DNA of 64,000 nt, taken from Mermis nigrescens (taxonomy: Eukaryota; Nematoda; Enoplea; Mermithida; Mermithidae). Every line of letters begins with the position of its first letter. The first letter of the stretch is position 1. The DNA lies in contig JAVLUZ010000142.1 of assembly GCA_036768485.1 (NCBI GenBank), forward strand, positions 14,728,407-14,792,406, given 5' to 3'. The position numbers were made by a program, and so were the translations under genes. Shown one piece after another: positions 32,827-39,054 of the stretch. The notes below the pieces were generated by a model that made no database searches, was not told where the DNA came from, and saw nothing but the letters and a program-made list of their open reading frames with translations.

Positions 32827-33342
32827 TCATCCAATTTGGCATTGCTCAAGCATTGATTCAACTATTTTATGTGCTATATGCAATTCATGTTCTCTTTTTG
32901 CACCAGTGAGAATCATTTTTCCGCTTGTAAAGAGTAAAAACGTTACATTTCTGAATTTATATATTAAGCCAGGAAAGAGTTCTACTTCATACATGCATTT
33001 TCTTTTAACCAACTCATAAAATTTGCAAAGATTTATGCGAAATCCTAAATCAGCAGAGCCTACAAACAGCTGAGGCTGTATTTTTAGGTAACAGGCTTGT
33101 GCATTTATTAGCTCTATAAAATGTTTTATTGCATTTTCGCCATCTTTAACTTTTTTAGCTCCTACGCATACTATTTTACCTGACTTGAATATCAATAATG
33201 TAGCATGAGGTGGTCGATATATGATACCTGGAAATTTCTGAGGGTTATATTGTGCAGTATTTGGTAATTTTGCATATATCTCATCTAGATCAAGTGTGTC
33301 TTTAAGTGCTGCAGTAAGCACTATGTTCTGAATAGTAACCAT
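32827..33342 (-). CDS. TATA-binding protein homologue encoded by the Polinton
   Basis: A 171-residue intact protein made almost only of the two TBP core repeats. Repeat 1 starts TIQNIVLT and includes QYNPQKFPGIIY and LLIFKSGKIVCVGAK. Repeat 2 includes VGSADLGFRINL, EVELFPGLIYKF and LLFTSGKMILTGAK. TBP forms a saddle that binds the minor groove of the TATA box and kinks it with four phenylalanines. The aligned residues Phe37, Phe52, Phe123 and Phe138 are all present. The Asn of repeat 1 (Asn6) is kept, but its partner in repeat 2 is Leu92. There is no N-terminal extension, and the loops between paired phenylalanines are about two residues shorter than in animal TBP. It is divergent from the ATPase gene, with its own TATA box. 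A role in element-specific transcription is inferred. The alternative is a captured host TBP paralogue. Confidence 0.95.
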   Translation of the reverse strand: MVTIQNIVLTAALKDTLDLDEIYAKLPNTAQYNPQKFPGIIYRPPHATLLIFKSGKIVCVGAKKVKDGENAIKHFIELINAQACYLKIQPQLFVGSADLGFRINLCKFYELVKRKCMYEVELFPGLIYKFRNVTFLLFTSGKMILTGAKREHELHIAHKIVESMLEQCQIG

Positions 33343-33346
33343 TTTC

Positions 33347-33354
33347 TATATATA
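33347..33354 (+). promoter_or_regulatory. TATA box of ATPase
   Basis: TATATATA within TTCTATATATACCC. The first T is exactly 40 nt from the ATPase ATG (33,387). It lies next to the TBP start codon on the other strand. Confidence 0.72.
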
Positions 33355-33374
33355 CCCACCTGTTTCTTAATACA

Positions 33375-33382
33375 TATTTATA
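33375..33382 (-). promoter_or_regulatory. TATA box of TBP gene
   Basis: TATAAATA on the minus strand within GGTTTATAAATATG. The first T (33,382) is exactly 40 nt from the TBP ATG (33,342). Together with 33,347 it makes a symmetric 44-bp divergent promoter. Confidence 0.75.
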
Positions 33383-33386
33383 AACC

Positions 33387-34040
33387 ATGATTTTTCAACA
33401 CCCTTTTACTTGCCTTGTTTCTGGGCCAACAAAGTCTGGCAAGACAACTTTTGTCAGGCAATTATTAGAAAACAGAGCACACTTGTTTGATACAAAAATT
33501 AAAAAGATTTGGTGGTGCTTTGCCGAAAATCAGCCGCTGTATAGGGAAATGCAAGATGTTTCATTTATAGAAGGGCTTCCTGATTTTAGTTATTTAAAAA
33601 AGTTTAGTCCAATGCCGCAACTTTTGATATTAGATGATCTAATGCAAGAGAGCAAGGGTAATGTTCAAATTGTACAGCTTTTCACAAGGAGATGTCATCA
33701 TTGGAATATTAGCATCATTCACATTGTTCAAAATGTGTTCTTTGAAGGCCTCAGAACTTCACGCATAAACTCTGATTATATAGTCTTATTTAAAAACCCT
33801 GCCGATCAATTACAGTCACAAATTTTGTCTCGCCAACTTTATCCAACAAATTCCAAATATTTCCTAGAAGCTTATTCTGATGCTACCTCTCAGCCACATG
33901 GCTATCTCTTGATAGATCTCACCCAAAATGCTAGAGATGAATTAAGACTTAAAACAAACATATTTAGCAAGCATCCGACTGTTTATGTAAAAAAATCTAT
34001 AAATACTAATAATGACGGTGTAACCAATAAAAATGGGTAA
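33387..34040 (+). CDS. Polinton genome-packaging ATPase (FtsK/HerA type)
   Basis: 217 aa. Walker A GPTKSGKT is at residues 13-20 and Walker B LLILDDLM at 79-86, followed by TRRCHHWNISIIHIVQN, a typical sensor region. Polinton ATPases of this family are related to the DNA-packaging enzymes of double-jelly-roll viruses and are thought to load DNA into the capsid. The frame is intact and the length is normal for the family. The start is set by the TATA box 40 nt upstream. The 3' end overlaps the next gene by 8 nt, and the last codons (KSINTN) are encoded across that gene's TATA box. Confidence 0.92.
   Translation: MIFQHPFTCLVSGPTKSGKTTFVRQLLENRAHLFDTKIKKIWWCFAENQPLYREMQDVSFIEGLPDFSYLKKFSPMPQLLILDDLMQESKGNVQIVQLFTRRCHHWNISIIHIVQNVFFEGLRTSRINSDYIVLFKNPADQLQSQILSRQLYPTNSKYFLEAYSDATSQPHGYLLIDLTQNARDELRLKTNIFSKHPTVYVKKSINTNNDGVTNKNG
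33998..34005 (+). promoter_or_regulatory. TATA box of 116-aa gene
   Basis: ATCTATAAATACTAA inside the 3' end of the ATPase gene. The first T is 35 nt before the ATG at 34,033. A nearer ATG (34,012) opens only three codons. Confidence 0.75.
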
Positions 34041-34383
34041 AGAACGATTAAAACGCAATATTGTGTGCTTACACCTTCTGAGTCGAGCAAGAAAACCTCA
34101 AAGGGAGTCAATTATAAATACTGCCAGTAAAGATCAAATACTTTGTCTCTGTGACTGTGCAAGCAATTTTTTAAATGGTAACATTCCTTTTTCCGAAAAA
34201 GATATAAACAAACTTCGGAGATATCAAAATCAAATAAGACGTCTGGCAAATAATAAACAAATCAGTACAAAAGAAAGAAAAAATATTATAGTACAGGACG
34301 GTGGTTTTCTTCCTCTTTTGTTAACTCCGATACTTACAATTGCAGGCAGTCTTTTAGCTGATGCAATAACAGGTAGAAAATGA
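34033..34383 (+). CDS. Small conserved Polinton protein with C-terminal hydrophobic segment
   Basis: 116 aa: a basic, helical N-terminal part (INKLRRYQNQIRRLANNK), then a glycine-led hydrophobic stretch GGFLPLLLTPILTIAGSLLA near the C-terminus. Proteins of this shape (charged helix, GGFLP-type hydrophobic end) are common next to capsid genes in Polintons. A membrane-active or capsid-cement role is plausible but unproven. The frame is intact. Its TGA overlaps the ATG of the next gene (ATGA), and that gene has no TATA box of its own, suggesting one dicistronic message. Confidence 0.7.
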   Translation: MGKERLKRNIVCLHLLSRARKPQRESIINTASKDQILCLCDCASNFLNGNIPFSEKDINKLRRYQNQIRRLANNKQISTKERKNIIVQDGGFLPLLLTPILTIAGSLLADAITGRK

Positions 34384-34946
34384 AACATACTGAAAAAATG
34401 ATTCTTATACCCGCTGAAATCAGCGAGCGGACTAAACCTATTGATGTTGTGCTAGAGTCCTTGGATAATGAGATGCAGAAAGTGTTGAACAGCAAAAATA
34501 TACCATCTGATTTAAAACTTATAAAATATAATCAGATACTTGGCAAATTTAAGCGATTGCATGAACAGAAACAGGAACCGTACAAAGCCAATATAATTGA
34601 ACATACAAAAGATGTACTTAGCAATGATGAAATACTAACTGCTATGCCAAAAAATCAAATTCCAAAGGCTAAAATGCTTCTCCACTATATTCGTACAAAC
34701 CCTTTTATTGAAATAGAGTCTGATGGTGAGCTTGTTATAGATGGGCAAAAAATTGAAGGCTCAAACATTACAGATTTAATTAATGATTTAGCACGTGAGC
34801 GTAAGAAAATAAGCAGACATCCTGGTACAAAGGAATTGCTGAAAGTGTTGAACCGCACAAATGTCCCACTAGCAAGTATTGGTAATAGACAAGGTAGGGA
34901 AATTTTTGCCGCAGGTGATGACTTTGACTGGGACGAAAGTCTATAA
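34380..34946 (+). CDS. Conserved Polinton protein, 188 aa, unknown function
   Basis: Acidic and helical, with no membrane segment. It contains KNQIPKAKMLLHYIRTNP and ELVIDGQKIEGSNITDLIND, blocks I recognise from uncharacterised proteins of many animal Polintons. The C-terminus is FDWDESL-stop; the stop codon is inside the TATA box of the following gene. The start overlaps the previous stop as ATGA. A second in-frame ATG (34,398) could also serve. It is probably virion-associated, inferred from its position in the capsid block. Confidence 0.7.
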   Translation: MKHTEKMILIPAEISERTKPIDVVLESLDNEMQKVLNSKNIPSDLKLIKYNQILGKFKRLHEQKQEPYKANIIEHTKDVLSNDEILTAMPKNQIPKAKMLLHYIRTNPFIEIESDGELVIDGQKIEGSNITDLINDLARERKKISRHPGTKELLKVLNRTNVPLASIGNRQGREIFAAGDDFDWDESL

Positions 34947-34949
34947 ATA
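34942..34949 (+). promoter_or_regulatory. TATA box of 146-aa gene
   Basis: GTCTATAAATACC. Its TATAA carries the TAA stop of the 188-aa gene. The first T is 45 nt before the ATG at 34,987. Confidence 0.75.
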
Positions 34950-34986
34950 CCTTGTGTGTTTCAATTTTTGTGAAATAATCACAAAA

Positions 34987-35427
34987 ATGCATGTTCAATT
35001 TACTCCCGACAATTACAACATTTGGCTGGAATATTATACAGGGCAGGCTGCCCAAACTGGTTATGGATTGGATGGGTTTAAAGGCATCCCATACCAGCGG
35101 GGCGTTGGTCTTGGCAACTTTTTCCGCTCCCTATTCAGAATGGCCATCCCTGTTCTGCAATCAATTGGTAAGCAAGTTGGAAAGCATGCTTTAGTTGCAG
35201 GTTCAAATATAGCATCCGATTTGGCCCAGGGAAAACCTCTTTTTGAGTCTACTAAAAAGCATTCAAAGCGAGAAGCTGCCCAACTTTTTGATGAAGCCTC
35301 TCATGCCCTAGAACATCAGCAAGGAGAGGGTCTTGGTAGTCGCCCAAAGTCTATAAATACTAATGCACTTGATGCGTTTTCTAAAAAACATGGCTCTCAT
35401 AGACGTAAAATCTATTCCGAGTACTAA
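34987..35427 (+). CDS. Small Polinton virion-type protein, 146 aa
   Basis: Starts MHVQFTPDNYNIWLEYYTGQ. The centre has a glycine-rich amphipathic segment GVGLGNFFRSLFRMAIPVLQ followed by GKQVGKHALVAGSNIASDL. The C-terminus is basic (KKHGSHRRK). The amphipathic segment followed by a lysine-rich tail resembles adenovirus core or minor proteins and the equivalent uncharacterised gene next to capsid genes in other Polintons; the homology is not proven. The ATG at 34,987 is chosen because it lies 45 nt from the TATA box. The 3' end overlaps the major capsid gene by 38 nt and contains its TATA box. Confidence 0.72.
   Translation: MHVQFTPDNYNIWLEYYTGQAAQTGYGLDGFKGIPYQRGVGLGNFFRSLFRMAIPVLQSIGKQVGKHALVAGSNIASDLAQGKPLFESTKKHSKREAAQLFDEASHALEHQQGEGLGSRPKSINTNALDAFSKKHGSHRRKIYSEY
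35352..35359 (+). promoter_or_regulatory. TATA box of major capsid gene
   Basis: GTCTATAAATACTAA within the preceding gene (coding SINTN). The first T is 38 nt before the ATG at 35,390. The upstream in-frame ATG at 35,363 is only 11 nt away and would precede the expected transcription start. Confidence 0.78.
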
Positions 35428-36682
35428 AACTGAGTTAGACCTTTTCACGGTCCCTCCTACCCAAGTGGTAGTAAAGCGCGGCTTTTGGCATGAAATACAA
35501 CCAACGCATCCCATAACTAATGAGGGACCATATGAATTTAGAATACCTCCCGATCCTCATTATATTCAGCTGAACAAAAATTACATTTATATGCTACTAA
35601 GAATTAAAAAACCAACAGTTGCTGCAGGATCAGTAGTACCTGACTATGCACCTATCAATCTTATTGGTAAAACTTTTTTCAAGCAAGTAAAATGTTTTCT
35701 AGGAGGCCGTTTAGTTTTTGACAGCTCCGATAAATATGCATATAGATCTTATTTTGAAACTGAATTAAATTATGGATTTGATGCAAAGCATTCACACTTA
35801 CAGGCAGCATTATATTTTCATGATGGCGGCATTAATGTTGACACAAAAGATAGTGAATCATTCAAAAAGCGAGCTGCTATGTTTAAAGATGAAAATTTTG
35901 TAGAAGTTGCGGCTCCACTGCATATTGATATGTTCTTGCAAGATAGGTATTTAGTCAATTTTACCGATTTTCGCTTAGAATTACACAGAAATAGTAATGC
36001 ATTTGCTTTGCAGTGTTTTGAAGATGTTAACTTAGATTTGAAAGTCTCTCAAATGAAATTTTTTATTCGAAAAGTTGAGGTTTTGGACACAGTAAATTTA
36101 GCTCTAGAGCAAACAATGCTTTCATACACAGCCAAATATCCTATAAGGCGCGTAGCTATCACTAACTTGCATATATCAAACCCTGCTAGGGAAACGCCAA
36201 ATTATACATTGTTCACTGGTCAGCTACCTAGACGTATTGTATTTGCTTGTGTTGAAGGCAGTGCTTATCGAGGCAATCTAGCAAAATCGCCTTTCAACTT
36301 CAAACCTTTCAGCATATATGATGCAAAAGTAACGTGTGGGGGTATAACCTACCCTGCTTACCCACTTGGCATTGCATTCAAACATGATAGGTACTTGCAA
36401 GCCTATAATCAAATGTATGATGCACTCGATATAGGCCGTGAAGGTAATTTCATTAGCAGAGATGAGTTTAAGACAAGTCACTGCTTTTTTGTATTCGACT
36501 TGACACCTGATGCAGATGATGGGGGGCATTGGGATCTAGCACATGAAGGAACAACAAGCATAACTGTAAGGTTTGCTGATAATTTGCCTGATTCTGGCAT
36601 AGAAATCATTATATATGCTGAATTTGATAATTTAATAATGATTGATAAAAATCGAAACACATTTCATGACTATAGTGCATAA
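35390..36682 (+). CDS. Polinton major capsid protein (double jelly-roll)
   Basis: 430 aa from MALIDVKSIPSTKTELDLFT. It includes PYEFRIPPDPHYIQLNKNYI, FFKQVKCFLGGRLVFDSSD and SYFETELNYGFDAK, hallmarks of the protein family often annotated F54H12.2-like. Structural comparison in the literature identified this family as the double-jelly-roll major capsid protein of Polintons. Length and motif order look complete and there is no internal stop. It would form the trimeric capsomers. An alternative start 27 nt upstream is less likely given the TATA position. The protease gene follows after 2 nt. Confidence 0.93.
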   Translation: MALIDVKSIPSTKTELDLFTVPPTQVVVKRGFWHEIQPTHPITNEGPYEFRIPPDPHYIQLNKNYIYMLLRIKKPTVAAGSVVPDYAPINLIGKTFFKQVKCFLGGRLVFDSSDKYAYRSYFETELNYGFDAKHSHLQAALYFHDGGINVDTKDSESFKKRAAMFKDENFVEVAAPLHIDMFLQDRYLVNFTDFRLELHRNSNAFALQCFEDVNLDLKVSQMKFFIRKVEVLDTVNLALEQTMLSYTAKYPIRRVAITNLHISNPARETPNYTLFTGQLPRRIVFACVEGSAYRGNLAKSPFNFKPFSIYDAKVTCGGITYPAYPLGIAFKHDRYLQAYNQMYDALDIGREGNFISRDEFKTSHCFFVFDLTPDADDGGHWDLAHEGTTSITVRFADNLPDSGIEIIIYAEFDNLIMIDKNRNTFHDYSA

Positions 36683-36684
36683 AC

Positions 36685-37110
36685 ATGAATACTATGGAAG
36701 TATTTAAAATTCTTGAACGTAATATCAAAATGGATATGTTTTTGGGCGTTTTTCCATTAGACCGCTTACCACCTATAAAAAACTATCCTGCAGCTATAGT
36801 GGTTAATTTGGATGCTAGCAATGAGCCTGGTTCACACTGGGTTGCTTTGTATTTTGTAAGCAAGAAACGCTGTGACTATTTTGATAGCTATGGCTTAGAG
36901 CCACCTGTGCAATTGAAGCATTATATTTCTGATAATGCGCTTTCATTTACATACAATAATGTCCAAACACAAGGGCTTTTTTCCATTAGTTGTGGACATA
37001 TGTGCATCTACTTCCTCTTATGCAGGAGTAATGATATTCCCTTCAAAAATATTGTTCTATCTATGCTGAGCGAAAAAATTTATAAATACTTTGATAAGCT
37101 TAAATTATAA
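36685..37110 (+). CDS. Polinton maturation protease (adenain-like, Ulp1 clan)
   Basis: A 141-aa cysteine protease expected to process capsid proteins. The triad is visible: His51 in GSHWVALYF, Asp67 in DYFDSYG and Cys103 in FSISCGHMCIYFLL, with a Gln near 94-96 for the oxyanion hole. It is shorter than adenovirus protease but comparable to other Polinton PRO proteins, and the frame is intact. No TATA octamer lies at the usual distance. With only 2 nt between the capsid stop and this ATG, it is probably expressed from the capsid transcript. The last codons overlap the TATA box of the next gene. Confidence 0.9.
   Translation: MNTMEVFKILERNIKMDMFLGVFPLDRLPPIKNYPAAIVVNLDASNEPGSHWVALYFVSKKRCDYFDSYGLEPPVQLKHYISDNALSFTYNNVQTQGLFSISCGHMCIYFLLCRSNDIPFKNIVLSMLSEKIYKYFDKLKL
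37081..37088 (+). promoter_or_regulatory. TATA box of minor capsid gene
   Basis: ATTTATAAATACTTT inside the 3' end of the protease gene. The first T is 32 nt before the ATG at 37,113. Confidence 0.75.
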
Positions 37111-37112
37111 AA

Positions 37113-37889
37113 ATGGATACTAAACAATTCTATTTAACGCTTCCGAGCAATTCACAGGAAGCCAATACTGCGGCTACATTTGTAACTGGCCTGCCAAGGC
37201 AAATTATATTATCTGGCGATTGGGAAGTTGGTTTAGCTGAGATAATTTATGCTAATACATGGCACAATGTTGCTGAGGATCAGAATATGATACAATTTTA
37301 TGATTTTAAAAATAATGTACGAGTAAAAATGCTTATTCCTAGAGCTAGATACCAAAATATACACGATCTTATTAAAACAATCAGTGAGGGAATGAAAATG
37401 GTTAGTCAAAATGAAAAATTTGAATATACTGAGTACCTGACTTTCAAGTATCATGAAAATAAGAAATTTTGTCATATAGTAATTAACACTGCATACATTA
37501 AAAGCTTAAAGCTAACGAATCATTTGATGTATATGTTAGGCTTTTTAGATAGTCAGCTTAAAAATGTAAATTATACTCTTGCACAAGAAGTGACCATAGC
37601 TGCCCATCACTCTCCTGACATGCTAGGCGGAATGCACAATTTTTACGTTTATTGCGATATAATTGAGCCTCAAATTGTTGGAAACGTTTTTGCGCAACTT
37701 TTGCAGGTTGTAAACATTGAAGGAAAATACATGGATATTGTAAACCATGCATATATTAGCCCACACTATATACCCGTGCTGAAGAAATCATTTAACACAA
37801 TTGAAATAAATATCAAAACGGATCAAAATCAGCCCGTACCTTTTGAATTCGGCAAAACTATCGTAAAATTGCATTTTAGACACCAATAG
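37113..37889 (+). CDS. Polinton minor capsid (penton-type) protein
   Basis: 258 aa beginning MDTKQFYLTLPSNSQ, then TFVTGLPRQIILSGDWEVGL and AEIIYANTWHNV. This is the N-terminal signature of the Polinton minor capsid protein with a single jelly-roll, proposed to form the capsid vertices. The C-terminal part has the LHFRH end also seen in relatives. The gene is intact and of normal length. It is the last complete gene of the block; a further TATA box lies 3 nt after its stop. Confidence 0.88.
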   Translation: MDTKQFYLTLPSNSQEANTAATFVTGLPRQIILSGDWEVGLAEIIYANTWHNVAEDQNMIQFYDFKNNVRVKMLIPRARYQNIHDLIKTISEGMKMVSQNEKFEYTEYLTFKYHENKKFCHIVINTAYIKSLKLTNHLMYMLGFLDSQLKNVNYTLAQEVTIAAHHSPDMLGGMHNFYVYCDIIEPQIVGNVFAQLLQVVNIEGKYMDIVNHAYISPHYIPVLKKSFNTIEINIKTDQNQPVPFEFGKTIVKLHFRHQ

Positions 37890-37891
37890 AC

Positions 37892-37899
37892 TATAAATA
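37892..37899 (+). promoter_or_regulatory. TATA box after the capsid block
   Basis: GACTATAAATAAAAC, with the first T 38 nt before an ATG at 37,930 (caaaaATG) that opens only 18 codons. The gene it served seems cut off by the rearrangement that brought in the PolB fragment. Confidence 0.65.
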
Positions 37900-37929
37900 A
37901 AACCTATGTAGGTTACATATAATACAAAA

Positions 37930-37986
37930 ATGATTTTCTTGTTGGTGCTCTTACATTCCACATATGGGGTTGATCCATGTATATGA
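37930..37986 (+). pseudogene. Truncated start of an unidentified Polinton ORF
   Basis: An 18-codon frame (MIFLLVLLHSTYGVDPCI-stop) correctly placed after a TATA box. It is too short to identify. It lies at the presumed inversion breakpoint. Confidence 0.35.
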
Positions 37987-37995
37987 AAATGAGTT

Positions 37996-38202
37996 ATGGT
38001 AATTTGCCATAATTTAGCAGACTATAGTAGCACGTCACACTCTGCAAAAATACAAAAAGTTCTAGTGCCCGACTACCAAATAAAAGTATATTATAATAAT
38101 ATTTTGTTTTTTCAAGGACCTGTGGCTGATAAGGTGCTTGATTTACATGCTGCTAATAATCATCATTATGATCTGATTACAAAAATGCCTCAAGTGCAGT
38201 AA
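37996..38202 (+). pseudogene. Polinton PolB fragment (second segment)
   Basis: An open 68-codon frame with VPDYQIKVYYNNILFFQGP, DKVLDLHAANNHHYDLI and TKMP. It matches the part of Polinton PolB that normally follows the N-terminal block found at 29,936-30,480. Here it is on the opposite strand and about 7.5 kb away. The frame ends at a stop and the rest of the polymerase is missing. A tandem GTGTAAAG array begins shortly after. Confidence 0.75.
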
Positions 38203-38284
38203 GTTTTTTCCTCCAAAAACAGCGCTTTGGTGGTGCTTGTGACCCGCGCAAATCCTCTCATTCTATGCTCATGCTTAAAGAGCA

Positions 38285-38458
38285 GCAAAAAATGTAACGT
38301 ACAGTGTAAAGAGGTGTAAAGTCGTGTAAAGTGTAAAGTGGTGTAAAGTGTAAAGTAGTGTAAAGTGTAAACTTGTGTAAAGTAGTGTAAAGTGTAAAGT
38401 GGTGTAAAGTAGTGTAAAGTGTAAACTAGTGTAAAGTGTAAAGTGGTGTAAAGTGGTT
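38285..38458 (+). repeat. GTGTAAAGT tandem array
   Basis: About twenty irregular copies of GTGTAAAG, GTGTAAAGTG and AGTGTAAAG. Single copies of the motif pepper the Z elements at 18-20 and 28-29 kb. Confidence 0.9.
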
Positions 38459-38554
38459 CACCATCCCATTCTTATCCTATTCCTATCATAGGCCTACCTT
38501 ATACTACCCTCCCTCGGCCCCTCTTATCCTAAGTTTAAAGAGAAGGCGCTAATG

Positions 38555-38850
38555 AACCCTTGTTGGTGGCCCCTCCCCCTGGGACAATTTTTTGAAAGTT
38601 CCCGAACTCCCTTCCCCCCAAGGACAAAACTTCCCGAACTACCCCCATCCCTATGGACAACTTTTTTGAAAGTTCCCGAACTACCCCCTTCCCTAGGGAC
38701 TTTAGAAAATTCCCGAACTACCCCCTTCCCCCAGGGATAAGTTTTTGAAAGTTCCGGAACTACCTCATCCCCACCAGGGACAACTATTTTTTTCGGCAAA
38801 ATACCCAGGGCGCACTCAGGGCGCACTCAGGGCGCACCCCTCACCCCCGC
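38555..38850 (-). repeat. Minisatellite (GTTCCCGAACTACCCCC) and CAGGGCGCACT repeats
   Basis: About five ~50-bp units with 'gttcccgaactaccccc' and 'ttccctagggac', followed by three or more 'cagggcgcactc' copies. GC-rich against AT-rich surroundings. Non-coding. Confidence 0.8.
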
Positions 38851-39054
38851 CTATATTATAACACAGGAACCCCTCTCAGGGCGCACATTGTCATAAGCCA
38901 GGGCGCACGTTTTAACCCCCGTTTTTCAGCTGCCTACCACGTTTGCCTGATACTATAACACAGGAAAAAAGTTCCCGAACCTAGTTCCACCTATCTTATA
39001 ACATGGGCTATATTATAACGTTGTACACCCCAGGGTCGACAGGGTATACTACTC

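Larger units (their letters stand above)
29936..38202 (+). mobile_element. Polinton (Maverick) carrying a TBP gene, rearranged and partly decayed
   Basis: It contains the diagnostic Polinton set: protein-primed PolB pieces, retrovirus-like integrase with chromodomain, FtsK/HerA-type ATPase, adenain-like protease, double-jelly-roll major capsid protein and minor capsid protein. It also holds four small genes and a TBP homologue. Replication and integration genes are broken; the morphogenesis block and TBP are open. The PolB N-terminus (minus strand) and the next PolB segment (plus strand) lie at opposite ends, pointing to an inversion of the interior. Terminal inverted repeats were not identified at these edges. 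Promoters are a repeated TATA motif. Confidence 0.9.

Noticed and set aside
32604..32861. NFTKIFQNFARNFPNFTKN-type repeat protein (also at 39.2, 40.5 and 41.8 kb)
   Set aside because: It is the GTAAAGTTTGGAAA array read on the minus strand.
32827..33342. TBP gene as a normal host gene or simple processed retrocopy
   Set aside because: It is wedged between Polinton integrase and ATPase, shares a 44-bp divergent promoter with the ATPase, has no poly(A) or N-terminal host region, and recurs beside the same array at 42.9 kb. An ancient host origin remains possible.
35363..35389. Upstream in-frame start of the major capsid gene
   Set aside because: This ATG is only 11 nt after the TATA box, so it would precede the expected transcription start; 35,390 fits the spacing of all other genes.
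36609..36680. TATATATG at 36,610 as a promoter for the protease
   Set aside because: 75 nt from the ATG, outside the 32-46 nt range, and lacking the TCTATAAATAC context.
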